Shown here one piece after another: positions 1-5,408 of a stretch of 5,733 nucleotides of DNA. A program made the translations under genes and the position numbers. Location of the stretch: assembly GCA_905478725.1 (NCBI GenBank), contig CAJQJT010000265.1, positions 1 to 5,733 of the forward strand, in the 5' to 3' direction. Under the pieces are notes generated by a model that saw only the letters and a list, made by a program, of their open reading frames with translations, did not search any database and was not told the DNA's origin. This stretch comes from an uncultured Pseudomonadales bacterium. GTDB taxonomy: Bacteria > Pseudomonadota > Gammaproteobacteria > Pseudomonadales > Porticoccaceae. Position 1 is the first letter of the stretch. The number at the start of each line of letters is the position of its first letter.

Positions 1-902
1 TGGAACTTATTCTCGGTTCAGAGACGCGTTTAAAAACCCTGGTCAAAAAAGAACTCAAAGCCGCCGCCGAAGAATTTGGCGACGAGCGCCGTTCACCCCT
101 AGTGTCACGTGGCGAGTCACAGGCCTTTAACGAAAAAGACCTGCTCACCGCCGAACCGATTACCGCAGTACTCTCGGATAAAGGTTGGATTCGCGGTGCC
201 AAAGGCCACGATATAGACCCCACCACATTGAGCTACAAGTCAGGGGACAAATTTCTCTCCGCCGCCTGCGGGCGCAGCAATCAAAACGTCTTCCTGCAAG
301 ACTCCGTCGGCCGCTTCTATGCCTTAGCGGGGCACACACTGCCCTCAGCACGAGGTCAAGGAGAGCCCGCCACCGGGCGACTCAATGTCTCCTCCGGGGC
401 ACTGTTCACCGATGTGATCATGGGCGCAGACGACCAGAAAGTCCTTTTGGGAACTGATGCCGGCTATGGCTTTATCGGCAAAATTGGCGACCTCTACACC
501 AAAAACCGCGCCGGTAAGGCCGTGGTCTCACTGCCCAAGGGCGCGAAAATTCTCTCGCCGAAAATGGTCAACGACGCCAAGGCACAGATCGCCGCCGTCA
601 CCAATGAAGGACGCTTATTAGTCTTCCCCATTGCCGAGCTTCCCGAGTTAGCCAAAGGTAAAGGCAACAAGATCATCAACATTCCAGGCTCACGACTACA
701 GGCCCGAGAAGAGTTCGTTATCGACTACGGCGTAGTTTCTGAAGGCGATTCACTTGTGGTTCACTCTGGCAAGCGCTACCTTGTAATGAAGGCCAAAGAT
801 CTTGAGCACTACAGCGGCGAACGCGGACGACGCGGACACAAGCTGCCACGGGGCTTCCAGAAAGTCGATAAGTTAGACGTAGAGAGCAAAGAAAGTGGAT
901 AA
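1..902 (+). CDS. parC: DNA topoisomerase IV subunit A, C-terminal part (5' end outside window)
   Basis: ParC is the DNA-cleaving subunit of topoisomerase IV, which with ParE decatenates daughter chromosomes in the cytoplasm. The open frame runs from base 3 with no start, so the gene enters from the left. About 299 residues are visible, against roughly 750 in the E. coli protein, so the catalytic tyrosine domain is missing here. Visible blocks match the remembered E. coli sequence: KKELKAAAEEFGDERRSPL just before the C-terminal domain, then GWIRGAKGHDID, LPSARGQGEPATG, DQKVLLGTDAGYGF, KNRAGKA, KGKGNKIINIP and the terminal SGERGRRG. These are blades of the C-terminal beta-pinwheel that guides substrate DNA; the canonical GyrA box is absent, as expected for ParC rather than GyrA. 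A GTG at 102 is an internal valine codon, not the start. The gene ends in TAA at 900-902, and mscS follows on the same strand. Confidence 0.96.
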   Translation, partial: ELILGSETRLKTLVKKELKAAAEEFGDERRSPLVSRGESQAFNEKDLLTAEPITAVLSDKGWIRGAKGHDIDPTTLSYKSGDKFLSAACGRSNQNVFLQDSVGRFYALAGHTLPSARGQGEPATGRLNVSSGALFTDVIMGADDQKVLLGTDAGYGFIGKIGDLYTKNRAGKAVVSLPKGAKILSPKMVNDAKAQIAAVTNEGRLLVFPIAELPELAKGKGNKIINIPGSRLQAREEFVIDYGVVSEGDSLVVHSGKRYLVMKAKDLEHYSGERGRRGHKLPRGFQKVDKLDVESKESG

Positions 903-906
903 ATAA

Positions 907-943
907 TGGTGCCTTAGGGCACCACATACGACCCCTAAAGGGG
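907..943 (+). other. Two short hairpins between parC and mscS
   Basis: The first is a perfect 7-bp stem: TGGTGCC (907-913), a TTAG loop, then GGCACCA (918-924). The second is CCCC (932-935), a TAAA loop, then GGGG (940-943). Neither is followed by a T-run, so neither is a classical Rho-independent terminator. The second ends directly before the mscS Shine-Dalgarno sequence (AGGGAG, 945-950). They could stabilise the parC 3' end, mark an mRNA processing site or modulate read-through into mscS; that role is inference. No convincing promoter is visible in this gap, so co-transcription with parC is possible. Confidence 0.5.
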
Positions 944-959
944 CAGGGAGAATATCATT

Positions 960-1769
960 ATGGAAGACAAAGTAGAGTTAATGCAGGCGCTAACAATCCA
1001 GTATGGCGTCAAAGTGCTCATGGCACTGGTGATCTTTGTTATCGGTAAATGGGTCGTCAAACGACTCTCGGTAGTACTGGAAAAATTGATGGAGAAAAAC
1101 GCCGTAGACCCGGCAATCAGACACTTCGCCGGCAGTCTGGTGTACTACACATTACTGATCTTTGTGTGTATTGCCGCCCTCGGCCAACTGGGTATCCAAA
1201 CCGCCTCCTTCGTCGCCATAGTCGGTGCCGCCGGTCTCGCCGTAGGCTTAGCCCTCCAGGGATCCCTATCGAATTTCGCAGCCGGTGTACTGCTGCTGAT
1301 CTTCCGTCCCTTTAAGGTTGGCGACTTTGTAGAAACCGCCGGCACCTCAGGCGTGATTCAAAGCATCCAAATTTTCACCACCGTCCTGTTCACCCCAGAC
1401 AACAAAAAAGTCATAGTCCCCAACGGCCGAATTATTGGCGACAACATCGTCAACTACTCCGCCAACGACACTCGTCGTGTTGATATGGTATTTGGCATTG
1501 GCTATCAAGATGATATAGACGCAGCGCGGAAAGTTCTCGAAGGCGTTCTTGCTGCCGATGACCGCGTACTCGCCGAACCTAAATCCGTTATTGCAGTGGT
1601 TGAATTGGCCGACAGCAGTGTCAACTTTGTCTGCCGTCCCTGGGTTAAGAGTGGTGACTACTGGCCTGTGTATTTTGATCTTACCGAAGCCGCTAAGAAA
1701 GCTCTGGATGCCAATGGAATTTCGATTCCCTTTCCTCAGCGAGATGTGCATTTGCATCAGCAGACGTAA
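960..1769 (+). CDS. mscS: Small-conductance mechanosensitive ion channel, MscS family
   Basis: This inner-membrane heptameric channel opens under membrane tension and releases solutes during hypo-osmotic shock. The 269-residue length is close to the 286 of E. coli MscS, so this is the minimal-size class without extra N-terminal domains. Predicted membrane segments are about residues 13-35, 57-77 and the pore helix 81-115. The pore helix carries the family signature VGAAGLAVGLALQGSLSNFA, rich in packing Gly and Ala. It is followed by FRPFKVGDFVE (115-125), QIFTT (137-141) and PNG (154-156) of the beta domain. The alpha/beta domain ends in SIPFPQRDV (255-263), like the SFPYPQMDV of E. coli. The ATG at 960 is supported by AGGGAG (945-950), nine bases upstream. 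The gene lies 57 bp after parC and ends at a strong terminator. The family is certain; single-channel properties cannot be inferred. Confidence 0.96.
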   Translation: MEDKVELMQALTIQYGVKVLMALVIFVIGKWVVKRLSVVLEKLMEKNAVDPAIRHFAGSLVYYTLLIFVCIAALGQLGIQTASFVAIVGAAGLAVGLALQGSLSNFAAGVLLLIFRPFKVGDFVETAGTSGVIQSIQIFTTVLFTPDNKKVIVPNGRIIGDNIVNYSANDTRRVDMVFGIGYQDDIDAARKVLEGVLAADDRVLAEPKSVIAVVELADSSVNFVCRPWVKSGDYWPVYFDLTEAAKKALDANGISIPFPQRDVHLHQQT

Positions 1770-1782
1770 GGTGGGATTTGTT

Positions 1783-1809
1783 AAGCCATAGATGTTTGTC
1801 TATGGTTTT
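1783..1809 (+). terminator. Rho-independent terminator of mscS
   Basis: A perfect 7-bp stem, CCATAGA (1786-1792) with TCTATGG (1799-1805), encloses a six-base loop and is followed at once by TTTT (1806-1809). An AAG just before the stem can extend the pairing into the T-run. It begins 14 bp after the mscS stop codon. Confidence 0.85.
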
Positions 1810-1817
1810 ATCACAGT

Positions 1818-1841
1818 AAGGGGGTGCGTTCGTGCCCCTTT
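1818..1841 (+). other. Second hairpin after the mscS terminator
   Basis: AAGGGGG (1818-1824) and the following TGC fold against GTGCCCCTTT (1832-1841) to give about ten continuous pairs, three of them G-T, around a GTTC loop (1828-1831). Only three T residues follow on the plus strand, and they take part in pairing; an A-run (1843-1848) comes next. It could be a back-up terminator or an mRNA 3'-end structure. The rest of the 244-bp gap to the next gene (1770-2013) shows no supported gene; a weak promoter guess (TTGAGT at 1967-1972, TAGTTT at 1990-1995, 17-bp spacing) is too poor to list separately. Confidence 0.4.
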
Positions 1842-2013
1842 CAAAAAATATTAGCCACGGAATGGTGATCAAAATGCATAGAAGCAAACCGTTTAAATTC
1901 TTGTTAGAAGTTCGAGTCACTCGTTAATTCCTTGTTCAGAGTGGGCAGGCGTGAACGTCGACCATGTTGAGTCCAATTAATAACTCTCATAGTTTCGAAT
2001 ACAAGGAAGAGTA

Positions 2014-2358
2014 ATGGGGAAAGCAGCAATAGTGGCAGGGACGGGGTTCCGGAATCGAGACGGCTCCATGCGGTCAAAGCTAATACAGCAATACGTCAGA
2101 GTTAATACGCTAGTTTATCTTCACCGGGAGCCCTCGAATAAACATGATGGGTGCGCCATAGCAGTTCTGATTAAAGTGCCGATATTATTTGGCTTGTTGG
2201 GTTCTATTAAAAGGAAAATTGGCTATATCAAAGCCGGTACTGCAAAGTCTCTCTCCAAAAAATTAGACGCTAATGAGGAGGTAAAAGCTCATGTCGATAG
2301 CTTGTATGCTCCTCCCGATCGTGAGCATCCTCGCGTTACCTTATGGTTGGACTTCTAA
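2014..2358 (+). CDS. Stand-alone HIRAN-domain-like protein
   Basis: This small 114-residue protein consists almost entirely of a HIRAN-like fold. The characteristic pattern is visible in order: an opening strand VAGTGFRNRDGSMR (7-20), strand LVYLHREPSNKHD (33-45) matching the family's hydrophobic-EPxNxxD core, CAIAV (47-51), then KIGYIKAGTAKSLSKKLD (68-85) matching the IGYI-x-A-x-x-L part. HIRAN domains in eukaryotic HLTF bind 3' DNA ends, and in bacteria they occur alone or fused to nucleases and helicases; the role of the stand-alone bacterial form is not established. Residues 52-66 form an unusually hydrophobic insert. The ATG at 2014 is well placed behind AAGGAAGAG (2003-2011). nnrS follows 80 bp later on the same strand, but no functional link is evident. 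The family is assigned from remembered motifs; the function is unknown. Confidence 0.75.
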   Translation: MGKAAIVAGTGFRNRDGSMRSKLIQQYVRVNTLVYLHREPSNKHDGCAIAVLIKVPILFGLLGSIKRKIGYIKAGTAKSLSKKLDANEEVKAHVDSLYAPPDREHPRVTLWLDF

Positions 2359-2438
2359 TAAAGTTGAAAACGCACTTTGAATTAGCACTAGCCTTAAGCG
2401 TAATCCTGATTGTTCGATCTAAATTGTAGGATCTACCC

Positions 2439-3644
2439 ATGCCAATGAATATTGATGATAACTCAACCGCTCTCGGGATTCCGCCACTGTTACGACTAGC
2501 ATTTCGCCCCCTATTCCTCGGCGGGACGATTTTTTCTATTATCACCATCGCCTGGTGGTCCTACTTCTGGTTAAACCCATTTAGCTGGCTACCCTATGGA
2601 GGCCCAATTTGGTGGCATGGTCACGAAATGTTGTTCGGCTTCGGTGCTTCGATTGTGGTTGGATTTCTACTCACTGCCGTGCAAACCTGGACAGGCGTTA
2701 CTGGTCTAAGAGGTAGGCTTTTGTTGGTGCTGACACTTGCTTGGCTATTGGGCCGCCTGCTGTTAGCGTTCGGAGCAGGTTTGCCCCTTTGGTTAGTCAT
2801 GGCCGGTGACCTACTATTTTTAATCTTGGCGACTATCGCCATGGCTTACCCAGTATTCAAGGCGAAGCAGAGACAGAATATGATCTTTGTACCGATCCTC
2901 GCAATACTGGCGCTGCTTAATGGTGTTAGCCACTGGGGCGTTGTGACTAATCAGCCAGAGATGGCACAGCACTCCCTACATGGTGCCATCATGATGTTCG
3001 TATTGATCATCGCTATTCTGGGTGGCCGGGTAATTCCCTTCTTTACCGCCAATGGTGCAGGCGTCGAGAAAAAGCCACCGATCAAATGGCTTGAGATTGT
3101 AAGCATCGCTAGCATTATGCTTTTGGTCGCCGCCGCTTTTGTTGGGTTTAATAAAATACCTAACAACCTACTGCTAACAATCAGTAGCATTGCCGCAATC
3201 ACTAACGGCTGGCGTTTCCTGCGCTGGAACGGTCAGCATTGTGCAAAAATTCCCCTGCTCTGGTCACTGCATCTCTCTTATGCCTTTATTCCACTGGGCT
3301 TTGTTGTGCTGGCACTTTATGCCGCCGGTTATACCGCCAGCCTGAGCGCCGCTCTGCATTGTTTTACAGCCGGGGCTATGGGCGGCATGATTTTAGCCAT
3401 GATTTCTCGAGTGACGCTTGGGCATACTGGAAGGCCGTTACAACCCCCAAAACTGATGTCTGTCGGCTATATTGCGATTATTATTGGGGCCATATTAAGA
3501 GTGGTTTTCCCTGGGTGGTTCCCTGAGGGATCACACTGGGCGATTGGTCTTGCGGGTGGATTGTGGGTATTGGGCTATGGCATCTATGTTTTTTATTATG
3601 GGCCGATGCTGGTTAGCGCTCGGGCTGATGGAAGGCCGGGTTAG
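2439..3644 (+). CDS. nnrS: NnrS family haem/copper membrane protein
   Basis: NnrS proteins are polytopic inner-membrane proteins binding haem and copper, associated with denitrification and resistance to nitric-oxide stress; their exact biochemical reaction is not settled. This 401-residue protein has the usual family length and is hydrophobic throughout, consistent with about 12 membrane spans. Family motifs appear in order: LAFRPLFLGG (20-29), WWHGHEMLFGF (58-68) with candidate ligands His60 and His62, GFLLTAVQTWTG (75-86), GGRVIPFFTANG (195-206), LHCFTAGAMGGMILAM (306-321) and the diagnostic SRVTLGHTGRPL (323-334). The ATG at 2439 follows AGGA (2428-2431) by seven bases; an in-frame ATG at 2445 is an alternative. 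No NsrR-type or FNR/DNR-type palindrome is visible in the 80 bp upstream. No denitrification gene is adjacent. It converges with the AAA_14/DUF4143 gene, 41 bp away. Confidence 0.95.
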   Translation: MPMNIDDNSTALGIPPLLRLAFRPLFLGGTIFSIITIAWWSYFWLNPFSWLPYGGPIWWHGHEMLFGFGASIVVGFLLTAVQTWTGVTGLRGRLLLVLTLAWLLGRLLLAFGAGLPLWLVMAGDLLFLILATIAMAYPVFKAKQRQNMIFVPILAILALLNGVSHWGVVTNQPEMAQHSLHGAIMMFVLIIAILGGRVIPFFTANGAGVEKKPPIKWLEIVSIASIMLLVAAAFVGFNKIPNNLLLTISSIAAITNGWRFLRWNGQHCAKIPLLWSLHLSYAFIPLGFVVLALYAAGYTASLSAALHCFTAGAMGGMILAMISRVTLGHTGRPLQPPKLMSVGYIAIIIGAILRVVFPGWFPEGSHWAIGLAGGLWVLGYGIYVFYYGPMLVSARADGRPG

Positions 3645-3672
3645 TCTGAGAATATCTGTGTCTAACCTTAAT
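3639..3672 (+). terminator. Weak terminator candidate between convergent genes
   Basis: GGTTAG (3639-3644, overlapping the nnrS stop) can pair with CTAACC (3662-3667) across a 17-base loop, and the AT-rich TTAATTATT follows. The long loop and broken T-run make it weak. It is the only structure in the 41-bp convergent gap that could end either transcript. Confidence 0.3.
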
Positions 3673-3685
3673 TATTCTGCGCCTT

Positions 3686-4996
3686 CTAGGATAACCTGTT
3701 TAAAAAATTAGCGTAATAGATTGGCCACACTAGGTTATCAGCATCGGTACCGCCGACGGAGCCAATTAGTTTGATGGTTTGTTTAGGGTGATATTTGTTT
3801 TTATATACCTGTAGGCTTTTAGCTCTTGTTCGCTTTCCGCTTTTTACTTCAACGGGTAAAAGGTCGCCATCGTTTGTTTTTAAAATAAACTCAATTTGAG
3901 AGTTGCCTTCATTCCAAGAATAAGTGGGCGAAAATCCAGCGGCATTCAGTTCGTTTTGTACGTAATTTTCAGCGATAAACCCTTTTACAATCATTGCTTG
4001 TTGCTTTTGTTCTTTATAACTTATTTCCAGTATGTGACCTAATAAACCCACATCAAATAAAAATAGTTTAAAAATATTTTCTTTGATCAGGCTCTTAAGC
4101 GGTGTTACGGGCTTTGAGTCGATGGGGTAACATTTTGACACTAGCTTGGCTTTTTCCAGCCAGTCAATCGCGCCCCTTAGCTGTTGGTAGCGGTTTTTAT
4201 TTTTGATAACGTCTTTAAATAAATAACGTTTAACCGAATCGTCAGTGTCTTTGGATAATTGCGATGGAATATTTTTAAACACGCTTTCTATTTCCAAGGC
4301 ATTAATAGCGCCACTGTATTTGCCAAAGTCTTTTTCATAACCGCTGATTAAGGTTTGGTGAACTTGACTGGTTTTTTCCGCACGTTCGTTGGGGCCAGAA
4401 TTTTTAGATGAATACCATGTTTTTACCGCTTCGGGCATGCCGCCCACAAAATAATAATCAACTAGATATTGCCAGAGTTTCTCATGAACTATTTTTAGCC
4501 TGGACATAGCGCGATAGTGTTGGAGTAATTTATTCTCGCCCGATGCCATTAAAAATTCTTCAAAACACAAAGGGTGTAATGGTAGTAGCTGTACCTTGCC
4601 GACAGGAAAAGAGCCCAGCAATCCAATATTTGAACCTGATGCGCAAATGAAAATATCAGGACGTTTTTCGGCAAAATACTTCAGGCTATCTACTGCGCTT
4701 TGGCACTCTCCAATTTCGTCAAAAAAGATAAGGTCGGTGGATAGGTCTATGTCGGTACCTAAAAGGAGTTCGATATTGGTAATAATGTCTTCGGGTTCGA
4801 GGCTGGTTTCAAATAGGGCATGAGCTGCTTTGTTTAGACGAAAGTCTAAAACATGGGTGCACTTAAAATGCTTTGGCCCAAATAACCGTTCAATTAGGTA
4901 GGATTTACCGGCCTGCCGAGCCCCATCGATCAGTAGGGGCTTTCTGGTTTCTTGTTGCATCCAGCTAACCAGTTTGTGTTCTGCCAAGCGCTCCAT
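3686..4996 (-). CDS. AAA_14 / DUF4143 family P-loop ATPase
   Basis: The protein has 436 residues and the standard architecture of this widespread, poorly characterised family. An N-terminal P-loop domain (about 15-150) has Walker A GARQAGKS (25-32), Walker B LIFFDEI (89-95) and a sensor-like CASGSN (118-123). A central helical region contains GGMPEAV (185-191), and a C-terminal DUF4143 domain (about 210-436) holds GFIAENYVQNEL (339-350), SQIEFIL (366-372) and PVEVKSGK (381-388). The last two resemble a PD-(D/E)XK nuclease fold, but family members usually have Asp where Glu369 sits. Catalytic function is unproven for the family. The start is supported by AGGAG (5007-5003 read on the minus strand), six bases before ATG. 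Base composition is much AT-richer than parC and mscS (for example 17 G+C in 4201-4260 against 35 in 541-600), suggesting acquisition. It is single-cistron, convergent with nnrS and divergent from the XRE gene. Confidence 0.9.
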   Translation of the reverse strand: MERLAEHKLVSWMQQETRKPLLIDGARQAGKSYLIERLFGPKHFKCTHVLDFRLNKAAHALFETSLEPEDIITNIELLLGTDIDLSTDLIFFDEIGECQSAVDSLKYFAEKRPDIFICASGSNIGLLGSFPVGKVQLLPLHPLCFEEFLMASGENKLLQHYRAMSRLKIVHEKLWQYLVDYYFVGGMPEAVKTWYSSKNSGPNERAEKTSQVHQTLISGYEKDFGKYSGAINALEIESVFKNIPSQLSKDTDDSVKRYLFKDVIKNKNRYQQLRGAIDWLEKAKLVSKCYPIDSKPVTPLKSLIKENIFKLFLFDVGLLGHILEISYKEQKQQAMIVKGFIAENYVQNELNAAGFSPTYSWNEGNSQIEFILKTNDGDLLPVEVKSGKRTRAKSLQVYKNKYHPKQTIKLIGSVGGTDADNLVWPIYYANFLNRLS

Positions 4997-5023
4997 AAAG
5001 GGCTCCTGATTTGTTAATGTCGC

Positions 5024-5099
5024 TAAAAGTGTAGTTTATCTGCATTTTAATCTCATTAAAAGTGTAATCAATTGACATTATTTCATCGTATAAAGTGTT
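5024..5099. repeat. Three 33-bp-phased repeats upstream of the AAA_14/DUF4143 gene
   Basis: TAAAAGTGTA occurs at 5024-5033 and again at 5057-5066; a diverged copy, ATAAAGTGTT, lies at 5090-5099. The shared core AAAGTGT starts at 5026, 5059 and 5092, exactly 33 bp apart each time, or about three helical turns, so all three face the same side of the DNA. One copy falls downstream of the predicted transcription start of the minus-strand gene, one inside the promoter spacer and one upstream of the -35 box. This is what an operator array for a repressor would look like; the binding protein is unknown. Confidence 0.6.
5044..5071 (-). promoter_or_regulatory. Sigma70-type promoter of the AAA_14/DUF4143 gene
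   Basis: Read on the minus strand, TTGATT (5071-5066) and TAAAAT (5049-5044, one mismatch to TATAAT) are separated by 16 bp. The predicted start would be near 5037, giving a leader of about 40 bases with its Shine-Dalgarno at 5007-5003. The second 33-bp-phased repeat occupies its spacer. Confidence 0.6.
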
Positions 5100-5330
5100 G
5101 AATCGAAGCGTGGCTTAGGATGTTGGCGCTAGAGTAGGCGATCGCGATAGCTTTATTTTGTCTAAACGAAAATTTTGCTATGTAAGTGGGAGCCCGGCGC
5201 ATTTTCTGGGGCAGGCGCAAATGGCACTCTAAATGATCAGGCTCAGCTACGAATTTGACGTTGTTAAATACAAAGACCGCGGCGATTACTCGAGCGTATC
5301 TAATTAACCTAGCGCCCAACCGTCATAGCT
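5100..5330. other. Intergenic stretch without a supported gene
   Basis: Most of the 412-bp gap between the divergent AAA_14/DUF4143 and XRE genes falls here. The only open frame of note is minus-strand 5319-5083 (78 codons). It would start with TTG, has no Shine-Dalgarno sequence and carries no motif I know. Around 5137-5146 there is a short GCGATCGC palindrome. No RNA gene, integron attC site or insertion-sequence end was found. It could be a gene remnant or a leftover of an insertion event. Confidence 0.45.
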
Positions 5331-5383
5331 TTGACGCACTAATGTCGTAACCCTCTAGCTGGACTTAAGTGGACGATCAGCTA
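5331..5383 (+). promoter_or_regulatory. Candidate promoter with operator-like dyad before the XRE gene
   Basis: TTGACG (5331-5336) could be a -35 box, with a poor -10, TCTAGC (5354-5359), 17 bp later. An inverted repeat TAGCTG (5356-5361) / CAGCTA (5378-5383) with a 16-bp centre overlaps that -10 and the predicted start near 5366, and a TGGAC direct repeat (5360-5364, 5370-5374; period 10 bp) lies in it. XRE regulators often repress their own promoters from such dyads. The -10 is weak, so this is tentative. Confidence 0.3.
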
Positions 5384-5408
5384 CCTAATAACCACTAGAG
5401 ATAAGATT

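Noticed and set aside
102..902. GTG at 102 as the start of a 266-residue gene
   Set aside because: The same frame stays open back to base 3 and reads as ParC sequence there, so the GTG is an internal valine codon of a gene entering from the left.
1910..1918. GTTCGAGTC resembling a tRNA T-loop or integration-site remnant
   Set aside because: No matching T-stem, acceptor stem or CCA end surrounds it; the apparent symmetry is only the short CGAGTCACTCG palindrome (1913-1923).
1693..1920. 75-codon minus-strand frame across the mscS end
   Set aside because: It is antisense to mscS and runs through its terminator, with no ribosome-binding site and no recognisable motif.
1862..1927. Plus-strand 21-codon frame MVIKMHRSKPFKFLLEVRVTR
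   Set aside because: Very short, with only a poor Shine-Dalgarno sequence and no family resemblance; expected by chance.
5072..5094. TTGACA and TATAAA on the plus strand as a promoter for the XRE gene
   Set aside because: The two boxes are only 11 bp apart, too close for sigma70, and lie over 300 bp from the gene.
5024..5099. The 33-bp-phased repeats as a CRISPR remnant
   Set aside because: The repeated part is only 7-10 bases, CRISPR repeats are longer and better conserved, and no cas gene is near.
5314..5320. GCCCAAC as one end of an integron attC site
   Set aside because: No partner GTTRRRY lies at a suitable distance downstream, and no integrase or cassette layout is present.
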